The position numbers and the translations under genes are program-made. The notes below the pieces were generated by a model. The model ran no database searches and had not been told where the DNA came from. It saw only the letters and a list, made by a program, of their open reading frames with translations. A stretch of DNA of 64,000 nt from Ypsolopha sequella (taxonomy: Eukaryota > Arthropoda > Insecta > Lepidoptera > Ypsolophidae): assembly GCA_934047225.1 (NCBI GenBank), contig OW203997.1:8046417-8110416 (forward strand), given 5' to 3'. Positions 50,301 to 56,380 of the stretch are shown in pieces (the first letter of the stretch is position 1; every line of letters begins with the position of its first letter).

Positions 50301-51263
50301 TTTTACATCAAATTATGTATGCATGTTAAGTATGTTTAAGTTTTTACATCAGAGATAAAAAAGAAAGTTAACTACTTAAGTTATTTACGGTGAACAAAAA
50401 AAACATAGAAGTCTGATTAGCGCTAAAAATTACCTCATGAAAACTGTGCCGGGCACATGTTTCTTCTATGGCATTCACTGTAACTGTGAGTCTATGGTGT
50501 AGGCTTCTATGGCATTCACTATCACTGTGAGTCTATGGCGTAAGCTTCTATGACATTTACTGTCACTGTGAGTCTATGGCGTACACTGTCGCTGTGAGTC
50601 GGCCAATCACGGCTGGCCCAATACCGCATGATACACAGTACGAACCAATCACGAGTCTTTTGCCCTTTTAAGTGTCTGGTAACATTTTCGAAAGACAATT
50701 TGTTAGAAACGCGTCTTCTATATTTTTTTCGTTCGCTGGATATTTATTATTGAATGTAAGAGATTACCATTACTTCTCAATTTTTTTTGTTGTTTAGTAA
50801 TATTTCAAAGATTACATATCTTTAAATTCAAATTTTCTTATTCAATTCAAATCTTCTCCGTTTTATGTTTCTAATGGATTTAAATGTGGGTTCCACTACT
50901 TACTAGGGGATTTGTTGAGAAAGATGGGAAGGACGCTGTGAGTAACGGGGCTGAAAACCTTTCTAATGCAGTAAATATTTTAGTCAAACAAGTCACACGT
51001 AAAAAGATTTTATACCTTGGGATAGACGAGTGGCCTCATCAGCGCACCGAACACAGCGCAGTTAAGAATCAGTCCAGCCAACAGGAGGTTCGCGTTCTGC
51101 CAGGAGCCGAAATACTCCAATAGCATGGCCGCTAGGGGCGCGAAACTGAATGTTCCCACACCAGAGCCGCAAACAGCGATCCCCGTCGCTAATGAGCGGC
51201 GGGTCTCGAAGTAGTAGCCCACGGCGACCACGGAAGGTAGGTAGATCATACCGAACCCGATGC
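29109..51263 (-). CDS. Monocarboxylate transporter-like gene (SLC16/MFS), 11 exons, 5' end outside window
   Basis: Eleven minus-strand exons join in frame into about 612 codons. MCT family proteins are 12-helix plasma-membrane carriers that usually move lactate, pyruvate or related monocarboxylates with protons. Visible in order: TM4 (GIGFGMIYLPSVVAVGYYF), TM5 (RSLATGIAVCGSGVGTF), TM6 ending GALMRPL, a hydrophilic loop of about 245 residues (roughly 85-335), TM7 from DPAFMLIGVSN, TM8 with GRIACGWVAD, TM9-10, TM11 from VDLLGLDKLTNAFGLL, TM12, and an acidic tail ending in RESVL. The arginine in TM8 (about residue 414 of the visible part) matches the position of a conserved MCT substrate-site arginine. 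TM1-3, with the family's N-terminal DGGWGW-type motif, are missing, so the start codon is not in the window. Exons are 51016-51263, 49341-49469, 43611-43769, 42067-42230, 41192-41267, 37435-37654, 35657-35835, 34077-34220, 32915-32993, 31321-31552 and 29109-29316. The family call is firm; the substrate and the exact orthologue are not known. Confidence 0.93.
29671..29967 (+). repeat. CGGCCAAGTGCGAG repeat
   Basis: Full head and tail signatures, with a GACGGAGAGACGGACAGACA run and the GGGTCCGGAACCCTAAAA end. Lies in the last intron, antisense to the gene. Confidence 0.75.
29975..30375. repeat. Region with clustered GTCCG/CGGAC motifs
   Basis: Many GGTCCG, AAAAGTCCG and CGGAC motifs in both orientations, concentrated at the two ends. 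They could be subterminal repeats of a DNA transposon, but no clean termini were found. Confidence 0.35.
30812..31192 (-). mobile_element. Palindromic repeat family A, copy 3
   Basis: Reverse copy of 6168-6567, from TTTTTCAATGCAAGTGC to GTAGCATAAACTACTATT. In the last intron of the transporter. Confidence 0.75.
31321..31552 (-). CDS. MCT exon 10 (TM10-TM12)
   Basis: 76 full codons: GYISLTSIILVDLLGLDKL, TNAFGLLILFRGAAAIVG, SPLAGAVYDATKNYDASFYM, then TM12 to FASPLFR. Acceptor CACCTTCCAG, donor CGCAG/GTAAAT. Reading straight through the donor hits TAA at once (31317-31319), so a retained intron would truncate the tail after LFRR. VDLLGLDKLTNAFGL is a near-diagnostic MCT block. Confidence 0.96.
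31607..32240 (-). repeat. Older repeat interrupted by LINE-end copy B
   Basis: 31607-31748 and about 32160-32240 together match 17040-17300 in reverse. The break falls at GCGC/TAATTAA. Confidence 0.65.
31752..32109 (-). mobile_element. LINE-end element, copy B (intronic)
   Basis: Near-identical to 28671-29037 and still open: DPNCARCEREKDLLHLVLEC then KINEQCRLDFLNETRCSTG. Same 5' boundary and an A-tail. Inserted in an older repeat. Confidence 0.78.
32356..32702. mobile_element. TTAAGG fold-back family 5, copy 1
   Basis: TTAAGGCGTTACAACATGCG at the left and CGCATGTTATAACGCCTGAA at the right, so the right-hand TTAA is mutated. Inner mirror AAAAGCGGCCGTTTTTAGC. Copy 2 lies at 46577-46945. Confidence 0.75.
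32703..32885 (-). mobile_element. SINE fragment abutting the fold-back
   Basis: Reverse copy of the SINE 3' body (CAAGTCACAGTCCACACTCG, TGAGCTCTATCGCCGTACTT). Confidence 0.55.
32915..32993 (-). CDS. MCT exon 9 (TM9-TM10)
   Basis: 26 codons plus one base: ISVAVTPFCYSYPAYIAVAI then AFGLAI. Acceptor TGTTTCAG, donor ATTT/GTAAGT. The last T forms a serine codon with CC of exon 10, giving the FGLAISGYISLTS junction typical of MCT TM10. Confidence 0.93.
33448..33514 (+). ncRNA. Hammerhead-like core motif B (candidate)
   Basis: CAGATGA (33480-33486), a stem GGCAG...CTGC, then GAAAC and GGTC (33505-33514). Hammerhead ribozymes need CUGANGA, helix II, GAAA and a GUC-type cleavage site; here the second base of the core differs. 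Similar motifs are known from Penelope-like elements. Activity is unproven. Confidence 0.3.
33598..34044. mobile_element. Fold-back with ~160-bp arms, TATA-like box and hammerhead-like loop
   Basis: TTTGTGGATATATTAATAAT...AAGCAAGAAAACTT is mirrored at 33885-34044. The loop holds TATAAAAG (33780-33787) and, at 33846-33880, CCGAGGA, a short stem, GAAAC, the self-complementary CACGTG and GTC. It lies in the intron just after exon 8. Confidence 0.7.
34077..34220 (-). CDS. MCT exon 8 (TM8-TM9)
   Basis: Exactly 48 codons: GVEASQASFLLSIIGITNTF, GRIACGWVADFPWMDSLLL, NNICLIIAT. Acceptor CTTTTTGCAG, donor ACG/GTAAGA, phase 0. The arginine of GRIACGW lies in TM8 where MCTs keep a functional Arg, and GWVAD is the loop signature that follows. 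A fold-back element ends about 33 bp past the donor. Confidence 0.95.
34371..34510. mobile_element. TTCGGCGCAACAC fold-back, copy 1
   Basis: Inverted ends ATTCGGCGCAACAC and GTTGTGTTGCGCCGAA. The body holds GGACTAA...GAGCGTTCTGTCTT mirrored. Other copies at 36317 and 45306. Confidence 0.8.
34541..34703. mobile_element. Hairpin with ACTGTTTTATTGTTCTTAGC arms
   Basis: Arms of about 60 bp ending GTAACTATTCC and GTACAGTTATC, small loop. Confidence 0.75.
34743..34903. mobile_element. Fold-back with TATCGCTATCGCT ends
   Basis: TTAACATCTATCGCTATCGC is mirrored by AGCGATAGCGATATATATTA. It contains GTGACGTCAT, a CRE-like octamer. Confidence 0.6.
35077..35424 (-). mobile_element. RTE-tailed short element, copy 4
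   Basis: Reverse copy with CGTCCACTACTAGGCATAAG tail and GGTGGTACCACC head. Intronic. Confidence 0.7.
35657..35835 (-). CDS. MCT exon 7 (TM7), two possible acceptors
   Basis: 59 codons after a split codon: YDLCPCLGLPASFKSALGSM, then LLRDPAFMLIGVSNVFGMAG and LYVPFVYIVDAARMN. Donor AAC/GTTAGT, phase 0. The chosen acceptor is TTTGTTCCAG at 35836-35837. An alternative AATCACAG at 35854-35855 would begin the exon at 35853, add six residues (AEFVPE) and keep the frame. The DPAF motif opens TM7. Confidence 0.9.
36317..36466. mobile_element. TTCGGCGCAACAC fold-back, copy 2
   Basis: GATTCGGCGCAACACAACTT at the left; the right end is diverged (AAAACGTGTTTACCCGAATC). Confidence 0.75.
36777..37073. mobile_element. 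TTAAGG fold-back family 1
   Basis: TTAAGGTGGATGGTCCAAGG and CCTTGGACCATCCACTTTAA, flanked or formed by TTAA. The AT-rich interior also folds back (AGTCAGTTTTTTTAG against AAGAAAAACTGA). Confidence 0.8.
37168..37395 (+). pseudogene. 3' end of a LINE (R1-like) ORF2 and UTR
   Basis: The frame reads RTNLVNKAPLSRVLRLLNG, MARDQPEVDVFSASLTQ and IHTCVVKYLEQ, then TAA at 37304-37306, an AT-rich 3' UTR and an AATAAATAAATAATAATAAT tail. Antisense to the transporter, just after exon 6. Confidence 0.65.
37435..37654 (-). CDS. MCT exon 6 (TM6-7 loop)
   Basis: 73 codons plus one base. Begins GDSESVMYTSKLSVSG, contains RPMSRKDIFYSGSVLNLPQY and ends ATGDLERQE. Acceptor TGTATTCCAG, donor GAAC/GTAAGT (phase 1). 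The MSRKDIFYSGSVLNLP block is the most conserved loop segment I recognise from insect MCT-like proteins. Confidence 0.92.
37767..39097 (+). mobile_element. Tc1/mariner-superfamily element with 34-bp TIRs
   Basis: TACCCCAAGCCAGAAATCGA at the left and the complement of TACCCCAAGCCAAATATCGA at the right; the TIRs differ at two or three positions. TA duplicated at 37765-37766 and 39098-39099. It contains the broken transposase at 38481-38843. 1331 bp. Confidence 0.88.
38481..38843 (+). pseudogene. C-terminal DDE transposase remnant (IS630/Tc1/mariner type)
   Basis: About 120 codons: VNKYVVDEMAAEHGVTILRL, PPYHCELNPIELVWAQVKG, then a helical tail to TDSDTVFSD and TAA. The NPIELVW glutamate is the third catalytic acid of the DDE catalytic core. 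The two upstream aspartates and the N-terminal DNA-binding part are gone, with a stop (TAG) at 38478-38480. A related full-length source elsewhere in the genome is likely. Confidence 0.85.
39098..40371. other. Intron sequence, no exon seen
   Basis: AT-rich. 40200-40320 looks like a reversed LINE 3' UTR (poly-T, then TTTATTTCATAACTTAAATC). Confidence 0.45.
40372..40527. mobile_element. MITE with perfect 27-bp TIRs and GC-rich core
   Basis: CAACCCGGTCACATTATCTC... is mirrored exactly at 40501-40527, with TA on both sides. The core is CpG-rich and includes a TGACGTCA palindrome at 40407-40414. Confidence 0.88.
40707..41104 (-). mobile_element. Palindromic repeat family A, copy 4
   Basis: Reverse full-length copy, from TTTTCAATGCATGTGCTCG to GTAGCATAAACTACTATT, ending about 90 bp from the exon 5 donor. 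Confidence 0.78.
41192..41267 (-). CDS. MCT exon 5 (TM6-7 loop)
   Basis: A short 76-nt exon: one base completing the split arginine, then 25 codons (FKPSLAAIKAASKTSMSSV, then NRHAGD). Acceptor TTTTTTCTCAG, donor GAT/GTAAGT. Basic and amphipathic; the AAIKAASKTS core is recognisable in insect MCT loops. Confidence 0.9.
41420..41720 (-). mobile_element. tRNA-derived SINE, reverse and diverged
   Basis: AAATACTATGCACATAAATT and GAATTCGAGCCTGGG (box B complement) mark the head. The 3' body is at the left. Confidence 0.6.
42067..42230 (-). CDS. MCT exon 4 (TM6-7 loop)
   Basis: Begins NENGTAVGSNSIAPPQNPMS and ends RQRKQSTGDR, with the final arginine codon split (AG/A) across the next intron. Acceptor TTTATTTCAG, donor GATAG/GTGAGA. 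164 nt, entering in phase 0 and leaving in phase 2. Ser/Pro/Asn-rich loop sequence with no domain of its own. Confidence 0.9.
42335..42470 (+). mobile_element. RTE-tailed short element, 5' part only
   Basis: GGCTCGACTGTGGAGGTACC to CACCATGCCTGGGACCGATG, then unrelated AT-rich DNA. Confidence 0.65.
43079..43186 (-). repeat. Second, more diverged duplicate spanning exon 3 donor region
   Basis: It resembles 43541-43651, meaning the tail of the first duplicate, the intron start and the 3' end of exon 3. The exon-like end reads EARATWDSGEKK before a GTATTA donor-like site (exon 3: EARVTGDGGEKKK before GTAACT). The other half carries an in-frame stop. The spacing implies a tandem duplication of about 465 bp. 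Confidence 0.75.
43521..43590 (-). repeat. Partial duplicate of exon 3 central part
   Basis: This stretch matches 43649-43722 of exon 3 at most positions. In the exon 3 frame it stays open for about 24 codons and reads NMPGMPTVPKLPTII where the exon reads NMSGVPTVPTLPTIT. I see no flanking splice sites of its own. It lies in the intron immediately after the exon 3 donor. Confidence 0.8.
43611..43769 (-). CDS. MCT exon 3 (TM6-7 loop, Val/Pro/Thr-rich)
   Basis: 53 codons from APLNIDPGVHSSLNLEAL to VTGDGGEKKK. Acceptor GATTTCCAG, donor AAG/GTAACT, phase 0 at both ends. The middle reads SGVPTVPTLPTITEARV, a low-complexity stretch. Two diverged partial copies of this exon and its flank lie just downstream in the transcript direction (43521-43590 and 43079-43186). 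Confidence 0.9.
44227..44514 (-). repeat. CGGCCAAGTGCGAG repeat, reverse copy
   Basis: CCCAAAGGGTAACCAACGGG at the left, TCGCACTTGGCCGG at the right. Confidence 0.75.
44795..45248. mobile_element. TTAAGG element family 4, copy 1
   Basis: TTAAGGCGTATGACCACGC to CATTCGCCTTAA. The copy at 60922-61396 is the same except for a GC-poor insertion. Confidence 0.75.
45306..45455. mobile_element. TTCGGCGCAACAC-type fold-back, copy 3
   Basis: GATTCGATGTAACACG...GGACTAAAC is mirrored, ending TTGCCGAATCGACAC. Confidence 0.7.
45456..46576. other. Intron sequence, no exon seen
   Basis: AT-rich, with a GC-richer patch at 45810-45930. No assigned repeat. Confidence 0.45.
46577..46945. mobile_element. TTAAGG fold-back family 5, copy 2
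   Basis: TTAAGGCGTTGAATGC...AAGTGCTGCCAC at the left, GTGGCAGCACTTTCGC...GCGCCTTAA at the right. Confidence 0.8.
47630..48505 (-). pseudogene. RTE-like LINE, reverse transcriptase C-terminal half, broken
   Basis: Minus-strand frames hold VGGRRLTNLRFADDIILFAS (the FADD catalytic motif of the reverse transcriptase, about 48345-48400), then SKTRIADVGVQTAKLKWNWA, GHVCRMHSDWWMKI, EWVPDDGYRRPARPKRRWRD and AREAFAQQWD near the 3' end. There are stops right after FADDIILFAS and elsewhere, plus frameshifts. Lies in the exon 2-exon 3 intron in the same orientation as the gene. Confidence 0.85.
48511..48855. mobile_element. TTAAGG fold-back family 2, short copy
   Basis: TTAAGGTTAAACGTCAG and CTGACGTTTAACCTTAA; inner parts also mirror (CACAATTAGTCATG against ACGACTAATTGTG). 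Confidence 0.8.
49341..49469 (-). CDS. MCT exon 2 (start of TM6-7 loop)
   Basis: 43 codons beginning TSGEKPLLQRMAEEKRMQM and containing GSYFVVQLPDGTMEKRLK. Acceptor AATAATAG, donor AAG/GTACAT, both phase 0, joining exactly to the exons on either side. It is charged and soluble, as expected for the central cytosolic loop. A TTAA-flanked fold-back (49524-50215) ends only 55 bp upstream of the acceptor in the transcript direction. Confidence 0.9.
49524..50215. mobile_element. TTAAGG fold-back family 6, composite
   Basis: TTAAGGTTCGGCGCTCGGGC is mirrored by GCCCGAGAGCCGACCCTTAA. The CAGGGTTC end region recurs inside, and a CTAAAAAGGCC fold-back (49645-49793) is nested in it. Confidence 0.75.
49645..49793. 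mobile_element. Nested CTAAAAAGGCC fold-back
   Basis: CTGGTCATCTAAAAAGGC and GCCTTTTTAGAGGACCTGG. A detached end lies at 49612-49644. Same family as 3489-3636. Confidence 0.65.
50463..50600. repeat. 41-bp tandem repeat, about 3.3 units
   Basis: CTTCTATGGCATTCACTG starts at 50463 and 50504 and, with changes, at 50545; each unit ends GTGAGTCTATGG. Confidence 0.85.
51016..51263 (-). CDS. MCT exon 1 of visible part (TM4-TM6)
   Basis: The acceptor is TTTTATTCCAG before GC-ATC-GGG. The first two bases finish a glycine codon begun in an unseen upstream exon. It encodes GIGFGMIYLPSVVAVGYYF, then ETRRSLATGIAVCGSGVG and LILNCAVFGALMRPLVYPK. This is the classic MCT TM4-TM6 block, with the basic turn after TM4 and the RP pair closing TM6. 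The donor AAG/GTATAA leaves phase 0. Length 248 nt, equal to 2 bases plus 82 codons. Confidence 0.95.
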
Positions 51264-51411
51264 CTGGAATAAAAAAAAAGGATTCTCAGGTCGTGAATTT
51301 TACAGGAGTCAAATGTCTCGGTGAACAACCAAATTCTATAGATCAACTTGTAATTGACGCGACGCTTGACGTGAAAAAGTTTAGAATAATTTATTTATTG
51401 TTGTCCCTTGA

Positions 51412-51778
51412 GAACAGGTGGTAGAGCTGATGCCGGGCTCGACTGTGGAGGTACCACCATCTTACTTGGAGACCCCCTCGAAGTAATTCGGGGGAGAGTA
51501 AGATGACAACTCACAGGCAAAAAACCAGGAGGCCCACTATGCCTGGGACCGACGACGGATGGCGGTATATCCATCTCTAATAGCCGGGCCTTATATGGAA
51601 CAGACTGGTGACGGGCAGCGGCGTCACTGGTGCGAGGGTTCTGGCACCGCGCTTACCGACCCGCCTGCCCAGCGTGTGTGAGTATGCGCAATTCTTCCAG
51701 GATGACCGCCGTGAGTGGCAAAGTCCCGGAAAGGCTTATGTCCAGCAGTGGACGAACTAGGCTGATGAATGGAATGAA
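51412..51778 (+). mobile_element. RTE-tailed short element, copy 5 (longest)
   Basis: Full head, middle and GTCCAGCAGTGGACGAACTA tail, then (GAATGAAT)-type repeats. About 150 bp upstream of visible exon 1 in the transcript direction. Confidence 0.75.
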
Positions 51779-52072
51779 TGAATGTCCCTTGGGAATATTG
51801 ATTCCGCATCGACCAGGTTGGTAACCACTGTTCCATTTTAATTGATAATCTATAATGTCAAATGCACAACTTCAAATGACCATTTCACATTGCGTTACTC
51901 GGTTAATTGGTTTAATAAAAATAATATAGATATTAGACTATACCTATACTTCTGATGGGCATGTCCTAGCAAAAACGCAATAGCTTTAAGTTCAAGTAAG
52001 AAGTTACTTCTAAAAAGGGCCTTGCTTAAATAATATAACCTTGAAATTTTTATTAAAAATAAGTGAACAAGG

Positions 52073-52640
52073 GTTCACCCCGTGGGTCAGTTTCTTTTTT
52101 TATAGCCTGTAAAGTGACCCACTGCTGGGCAAAGGCCTCCCCTTGTTGATAACAAATATCACGGTCCTGCGCAACTTCTAGACCACCCCGGTAAAAATGA
52201 ATGGAGATCGTCCGCCATCGTCTTTTTGGTCCGCCTGGCAGTCGATAGCCGTCATCTGGCACCCACTCGGTAGTGATTTTCGCCCACCTATTCGGGTGCA
52301 TACGGCTAACGTGGCTAGCCCAGTTCCATTTTAGTTTTGCTGTCTGCACACTAACGTCGGTAATTCGAGTTTTAGAGCACAATCCAGTGGTTTGGATACG
52401 GTCAATCCATTTTACACCTAGAATAATGCGCTGCGCTCCATTGCTCGTTGGCAAATCTGAGTTTGGACTTCTGATGCTCGGTTAGTGACCACGTTTGGGA
52501 ACTATACGTAAGAACATGGAAGATACACTCATGTTAACAAGTTCATCAGCTCTTTCATGGATCAGTAGCTCTTCCAGGCGTTTTCGATACGCCTATCGAT
52601 TTTCTTGTCTTGCCTGTTATCAAAGGAAACTAACCTGGCC
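52073..52640 (-). pseudogene. RTE-like LINE 3' end, second copy
   Basis: The minus frame reads SKTRITDVSVQTAKLKWNWA, SHVSRMHPNRWAKITTEWV, PDDGYRLPGGPKRRW, then shifted DRDICYQQGEAFAQQW. Same family as 47630-48505. Confidence 0.82.
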
Positions 52641-53164
52641 CAGATAGATGTATTCTTTCACATATTCATGTGTATGAATACTTAGCTTAGTTTTATATCT
52701 GTATTTACCAGCTTATGTGCATTTTTTTTTGTTTTTGGTAAAATGTAACCAAATAATTCCTACTAAAATAATGTATATCAGGAAACCGTAAAGGAAGTAA
52801 ATGTATTAATTAACCTAATAGTAATACTTTTATATGTTTCTATGTGTTGCTTATTTTCTATCTTTTCCGTGAAATAAATAAATAATGTTTTTACATCTGG
52901 AAGTAACCTAAGGTACGCATTTTCATATCTGAAAGATGAAACTAGCCGGCGCCCAACGTAGACGAAGTCATGGACAAAAGCTAATTATTTCCATCAATAT
53001 ATAATAGAATAGCTGTGCAGTAATCACATATTAATACGGATTCATCAATTTGTGAAAAAGCTAAATTGCTGTGTAGCCTCAACCAAGGCCAGACAGGAAA
53101 CTATTTAAGGATGTCTGTGCCTAAAATCGTCGAAGGGAAAATAGAGGGGAAAAGCTTTTTATTA

Positions 53165-53505
53165 TTCGATTATTTTGCCCTAGGGCTTTATTATTATTAT
53201 TTTTTTAATTTATTTATGAGAAGTTCGCTAACCTGCAACCTTTCCTGTGTACCATAAACATAAATGTTATACTTTTTTCCACTGTTTAACGACTCTGGAT
53301 ACAGTCCTTTTGAGCCAATCATAATTTGAAGTTCACAAGATTATATTTGTTTTATTTCCTCACACTATGCATTGAAAAACGTAGTATGATACACGGGCGC
53401 AAGAGCAATAAATTACTCGGTTACGTCTAAAGCACTCGCTACGCTCGTGTTTCAAATCGTCCTCGTAATTTATTCCTTTTCGCCCTTGTAGCATAAACTA
53501 CTATT
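53165..53505 (-). mobile_element. Palindromic repeat family A, copy 5 (end missing)
   Basis: Starts inside the family at GATTATTTTGCCCTAGGGC and runs to the ACTACTATT end. Confidence 0.75.
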
Positions 53506-53743
53506 ATGATTAAACTGAGTACTACAATAATCTAAATGTTTACATTCCCTCGTATCAAAAGTACACACGTGCAAGCCCAGACGCCTAATGTGATGTTTGG
53601 GAAGTGATGAGGCATGATGATTGTGGCTTGATTGGCGGGAGTCCAAATTAGAGGTGCTTGGTCAAATTGCTTGAACAGGCCAATTCAGTACACCCTGTGC
53701 GTAACGAGGATCAAAAAACTTGTTTGTAGTATCTTTACTAGGC

Positions 53744-54167
53744 TTAAGAGGCTATGCGAATTTTATTTTTGTCTTTGTCACTCCAAACGAAAACACGCTC
53801 AGTGCGAGAGGGGCGGATTCAGGGCGAAAGCAAAAAATGTAAGTTTTATAATTTTTGTAAAAAAACCAAAATAGCTAGCAAAATTTCAAATATCAAATCT
53901 CTAGATATTGTTGAAACACACCTATTAAAATATGTTTGAGTTCTGTATATGGTGCTTATTCGTCAAACGAGGATAAAAAGTGTGTTTGAAGACCTCATTT
54001 CAACAACTATTTCTATCGAGGAAAATATATCCAAACAGGTTTTCCAATTTCAAAATCCTAGATTATATCATCAAAATGCATGTACCAGAAATTTATTAAA
54101 AATTTCCTTGTATTTCATTAAATACACAGAAAAGAAACACCCGTATTTTTTTCGCATATCGCCTTAA
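53744..54167 (+). mobile_element. TTAAGG fold-back family 3, copy 2 (424 bp)
   Basis: TTAAGAGGCTATGCGAA to TTCGCATATCGCCTTAA, reverse of 5746-6169 and equal in length. Confidence 0.78.
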
Positions 54168-54720
54168 GGGTAGGGTGCGTTGACTTGAAAATTAAATGCT
54201 TGCAAGTAAATAGTTTGTTTAGTTTTTGAACAAACTTTTGCAATTTGTTTTGTTTCTTAACGTACAAAATACTGAATGAAATTCCGACGTCATTTTTGTT
54301 ATTAATTATAAATAATTGTTTTGGACAATTCGACTTTAGACTATAACGAGTACTATCACCAGTTTTCGTTAACAAAATGATTAAAATTTCACGTTGTATT
54401 TCAATACAGCTAGGGGGTTCATTCTCAACCTGTATAATGATGGCTTTTTGTTTTCCTTTTATGTCCTTCGTAACTATGAGTCGACTCCTCCGTGCACTAT
54501 AAAAGAGTAATAAACTTGAACATCCTGATCGCACCTTTATAATTTGAATTTCGAAATATTCCTTTCTAGCATCGCCTGCGTCTTTTAAGGAACCTACCAA
54601 ATATCAAGTTAGTAGACTCTATATTTTCAGACATTTTGTAATGAGTAAGTGGTATTTCGATTTTATATTACGAACTCTTTAACGTTTTGTTTATAACATT
54701 TCCTCATTACAAGTCCTGAG
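54168..54720. other. No exon assigned
   Basis: A 160-codon minus-strand frame (54118-54600) has no recognisable domain and overlaps a repeat end. Confidence 0.45.
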
Positions 54721-55102
54721 GGCCTATTATGTATCTTCAGTTGATAACATGACTGGCTGCCTATCATAGATATACCGTCGAATTCCGATTGTCTAAGGAT
54801 ATGTTCGCACTTGAAGTGACATCACAGTTTGTAGATAGTTCAATACCCACTAAAGGCAATTTTGAAAGTTCAGTTTTTACCTAGGTCTTTGATTATAGGC
54901 ACCCAGTCCAGCGGGTCTACCGCGTAATTCTGATTTTCATCACGATCAACTTGAGATTGAAATTTGCCATGCGTGCAAAAGAGATGGCATGTTAGGCGGG
55001 CGTCGTCACACGCACGTCAAATTTCAATCTCAAGTTGATGTTGATGAAAATCAGAATTACGTGGTAAACCCGCAGTTGGCAACCAAAGATACAGAATAGG
55101 GG
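54721..55102. mobile_element. CCTATTATGTATC fold-back with nested insertion
   Basis: The left end GGCCTATTATGTATCTTCAG is mirrored by AAAGATACAGAATAGG. The copy at 62748-62973 lacks the insertion. Confidence 0.75.
54909..55073. mobile_element. Fold-back with GCGGGTCTACC ends, copy 2 (nested)
   Basis: CAGCGGGTCTACCGCGTAAT is mirrored by ATTACGTGGTAAACCCGC. Inserted in CACCCAGTCC/TTGGCAAC of the host fold-back. Confidence 0.82.
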
Positions 55103-56380
55103 GGCTGGATTATTATCACATTGTTGACAGAGTTGTTAACACATATTGAAGCTAAATTACACAGAATATGTGGAATACGATATCGCACGAACACAATGAC
55201 TCAACGTTTGTAGGGCACGAAACGCAATTAATATATGAGTGTGTATTTGTACGAATCTGCACAAAGGACCGAATGGCAACAGACACGGAGGTCGATGGAC
55301 GCCATTTTGACGGGTTATGCGTCATTTTCCGGTCGATACAAACAAAATTAGAAAACAAAGCATTCCCGTCTGCGAGAAAACCAATGATCTTGTATTATAC
55401 TAAAGTACAGATACGCATTCCGATTGCAATAAAGACTATTTTATAGTTGTGGCCCCAAGGTGACACTACGTTCCAGTCGATATTTTACGTTTTATGGTTA
55501 AACACATATTATCTGTCAACGTCCATGTGCCAAAAAAAAATATGAAATACAAGGTAAAACCATGCAATTCTTTCGGCATTAAAATTTCCCAGGTAGATAA
55601 TCAATAATCATTATTATTTTAAAAGACTGTAAGTACTTAAAATAATTTGAAAAATGTTTACCAGTTTATTTTAAATAATGTAAATATGTTTAGAATTTTC
55701 GCTAGATTTGGGAAATTTTTAATGTCATTGAAAATACGTGCAAAAAACGAAATTATGCCATAATTTAGACAAGTATTAGGAAAAAAAACCTTTGTGGAAA
55801 TTCTATAACCAGATTCTTTTCACCCACTCTATCGTTTTTTATTTAGGGTTCCGTTCCCGTACAAATGCCTCTAAAAAATTGCATTTCTAACGTTAGGTAT
55901 TTGTGTCAGCTCTATCTTAGAGACGGCAATACATACAAGGTCCAATTGTTGTACAATACTCTAGTAAGTAAGAAGTAAGAAGTTAATTACTTACTTAGTA
56001 CAGTAAGAAGCTAGTTTCCTGATATATTTAGTTAGTTTAATGATATATTCCCAATTTTCACCTAATGTACATTTAATTCAACCTTCTCCACACAAACATT
56101 CTTAGATTGACTGGACTATAAACTAAAATAAGAAACGCGTGACGGGTCAATGCAACGAAACCCTTCAGAAGGGCCGGATCGAGGCCACTTGTCAACCTTA
56201 ACAAGTCAATAGAAAAAGTAAATGAAAAAAGAAACGTCGGCCCAAATAAATGTTGCCGTAAAAGATTTGGGACGAAAACCTCGCAATTTTGCCATCACAC
56301 GAACTTCCAATTTCTGTACGTACGTGTGATGAACATTCACGACTTACTTTTATAAAGCCACTTATGTGAAAAGTAGACAT
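55103..56380. other. No exon seen
   Basis: AT-rich. A CGGCCAAG-repeat-like GGGTTCCGTTCCCGTAC fragment lies near 55848. Confidence 0.45.

Noticed and set aside
53754..54167. Small genes in 53754-54167
   Set aside because: These frames lie wholly inside a TTAA-flanked repeat that recurs at 5746-6169.
54118..54600. 160-codon minus-strand protein
   Set aside because: It overlaps a repeat end, has AT-driven composition and shows no recognisable motif or splice sites.
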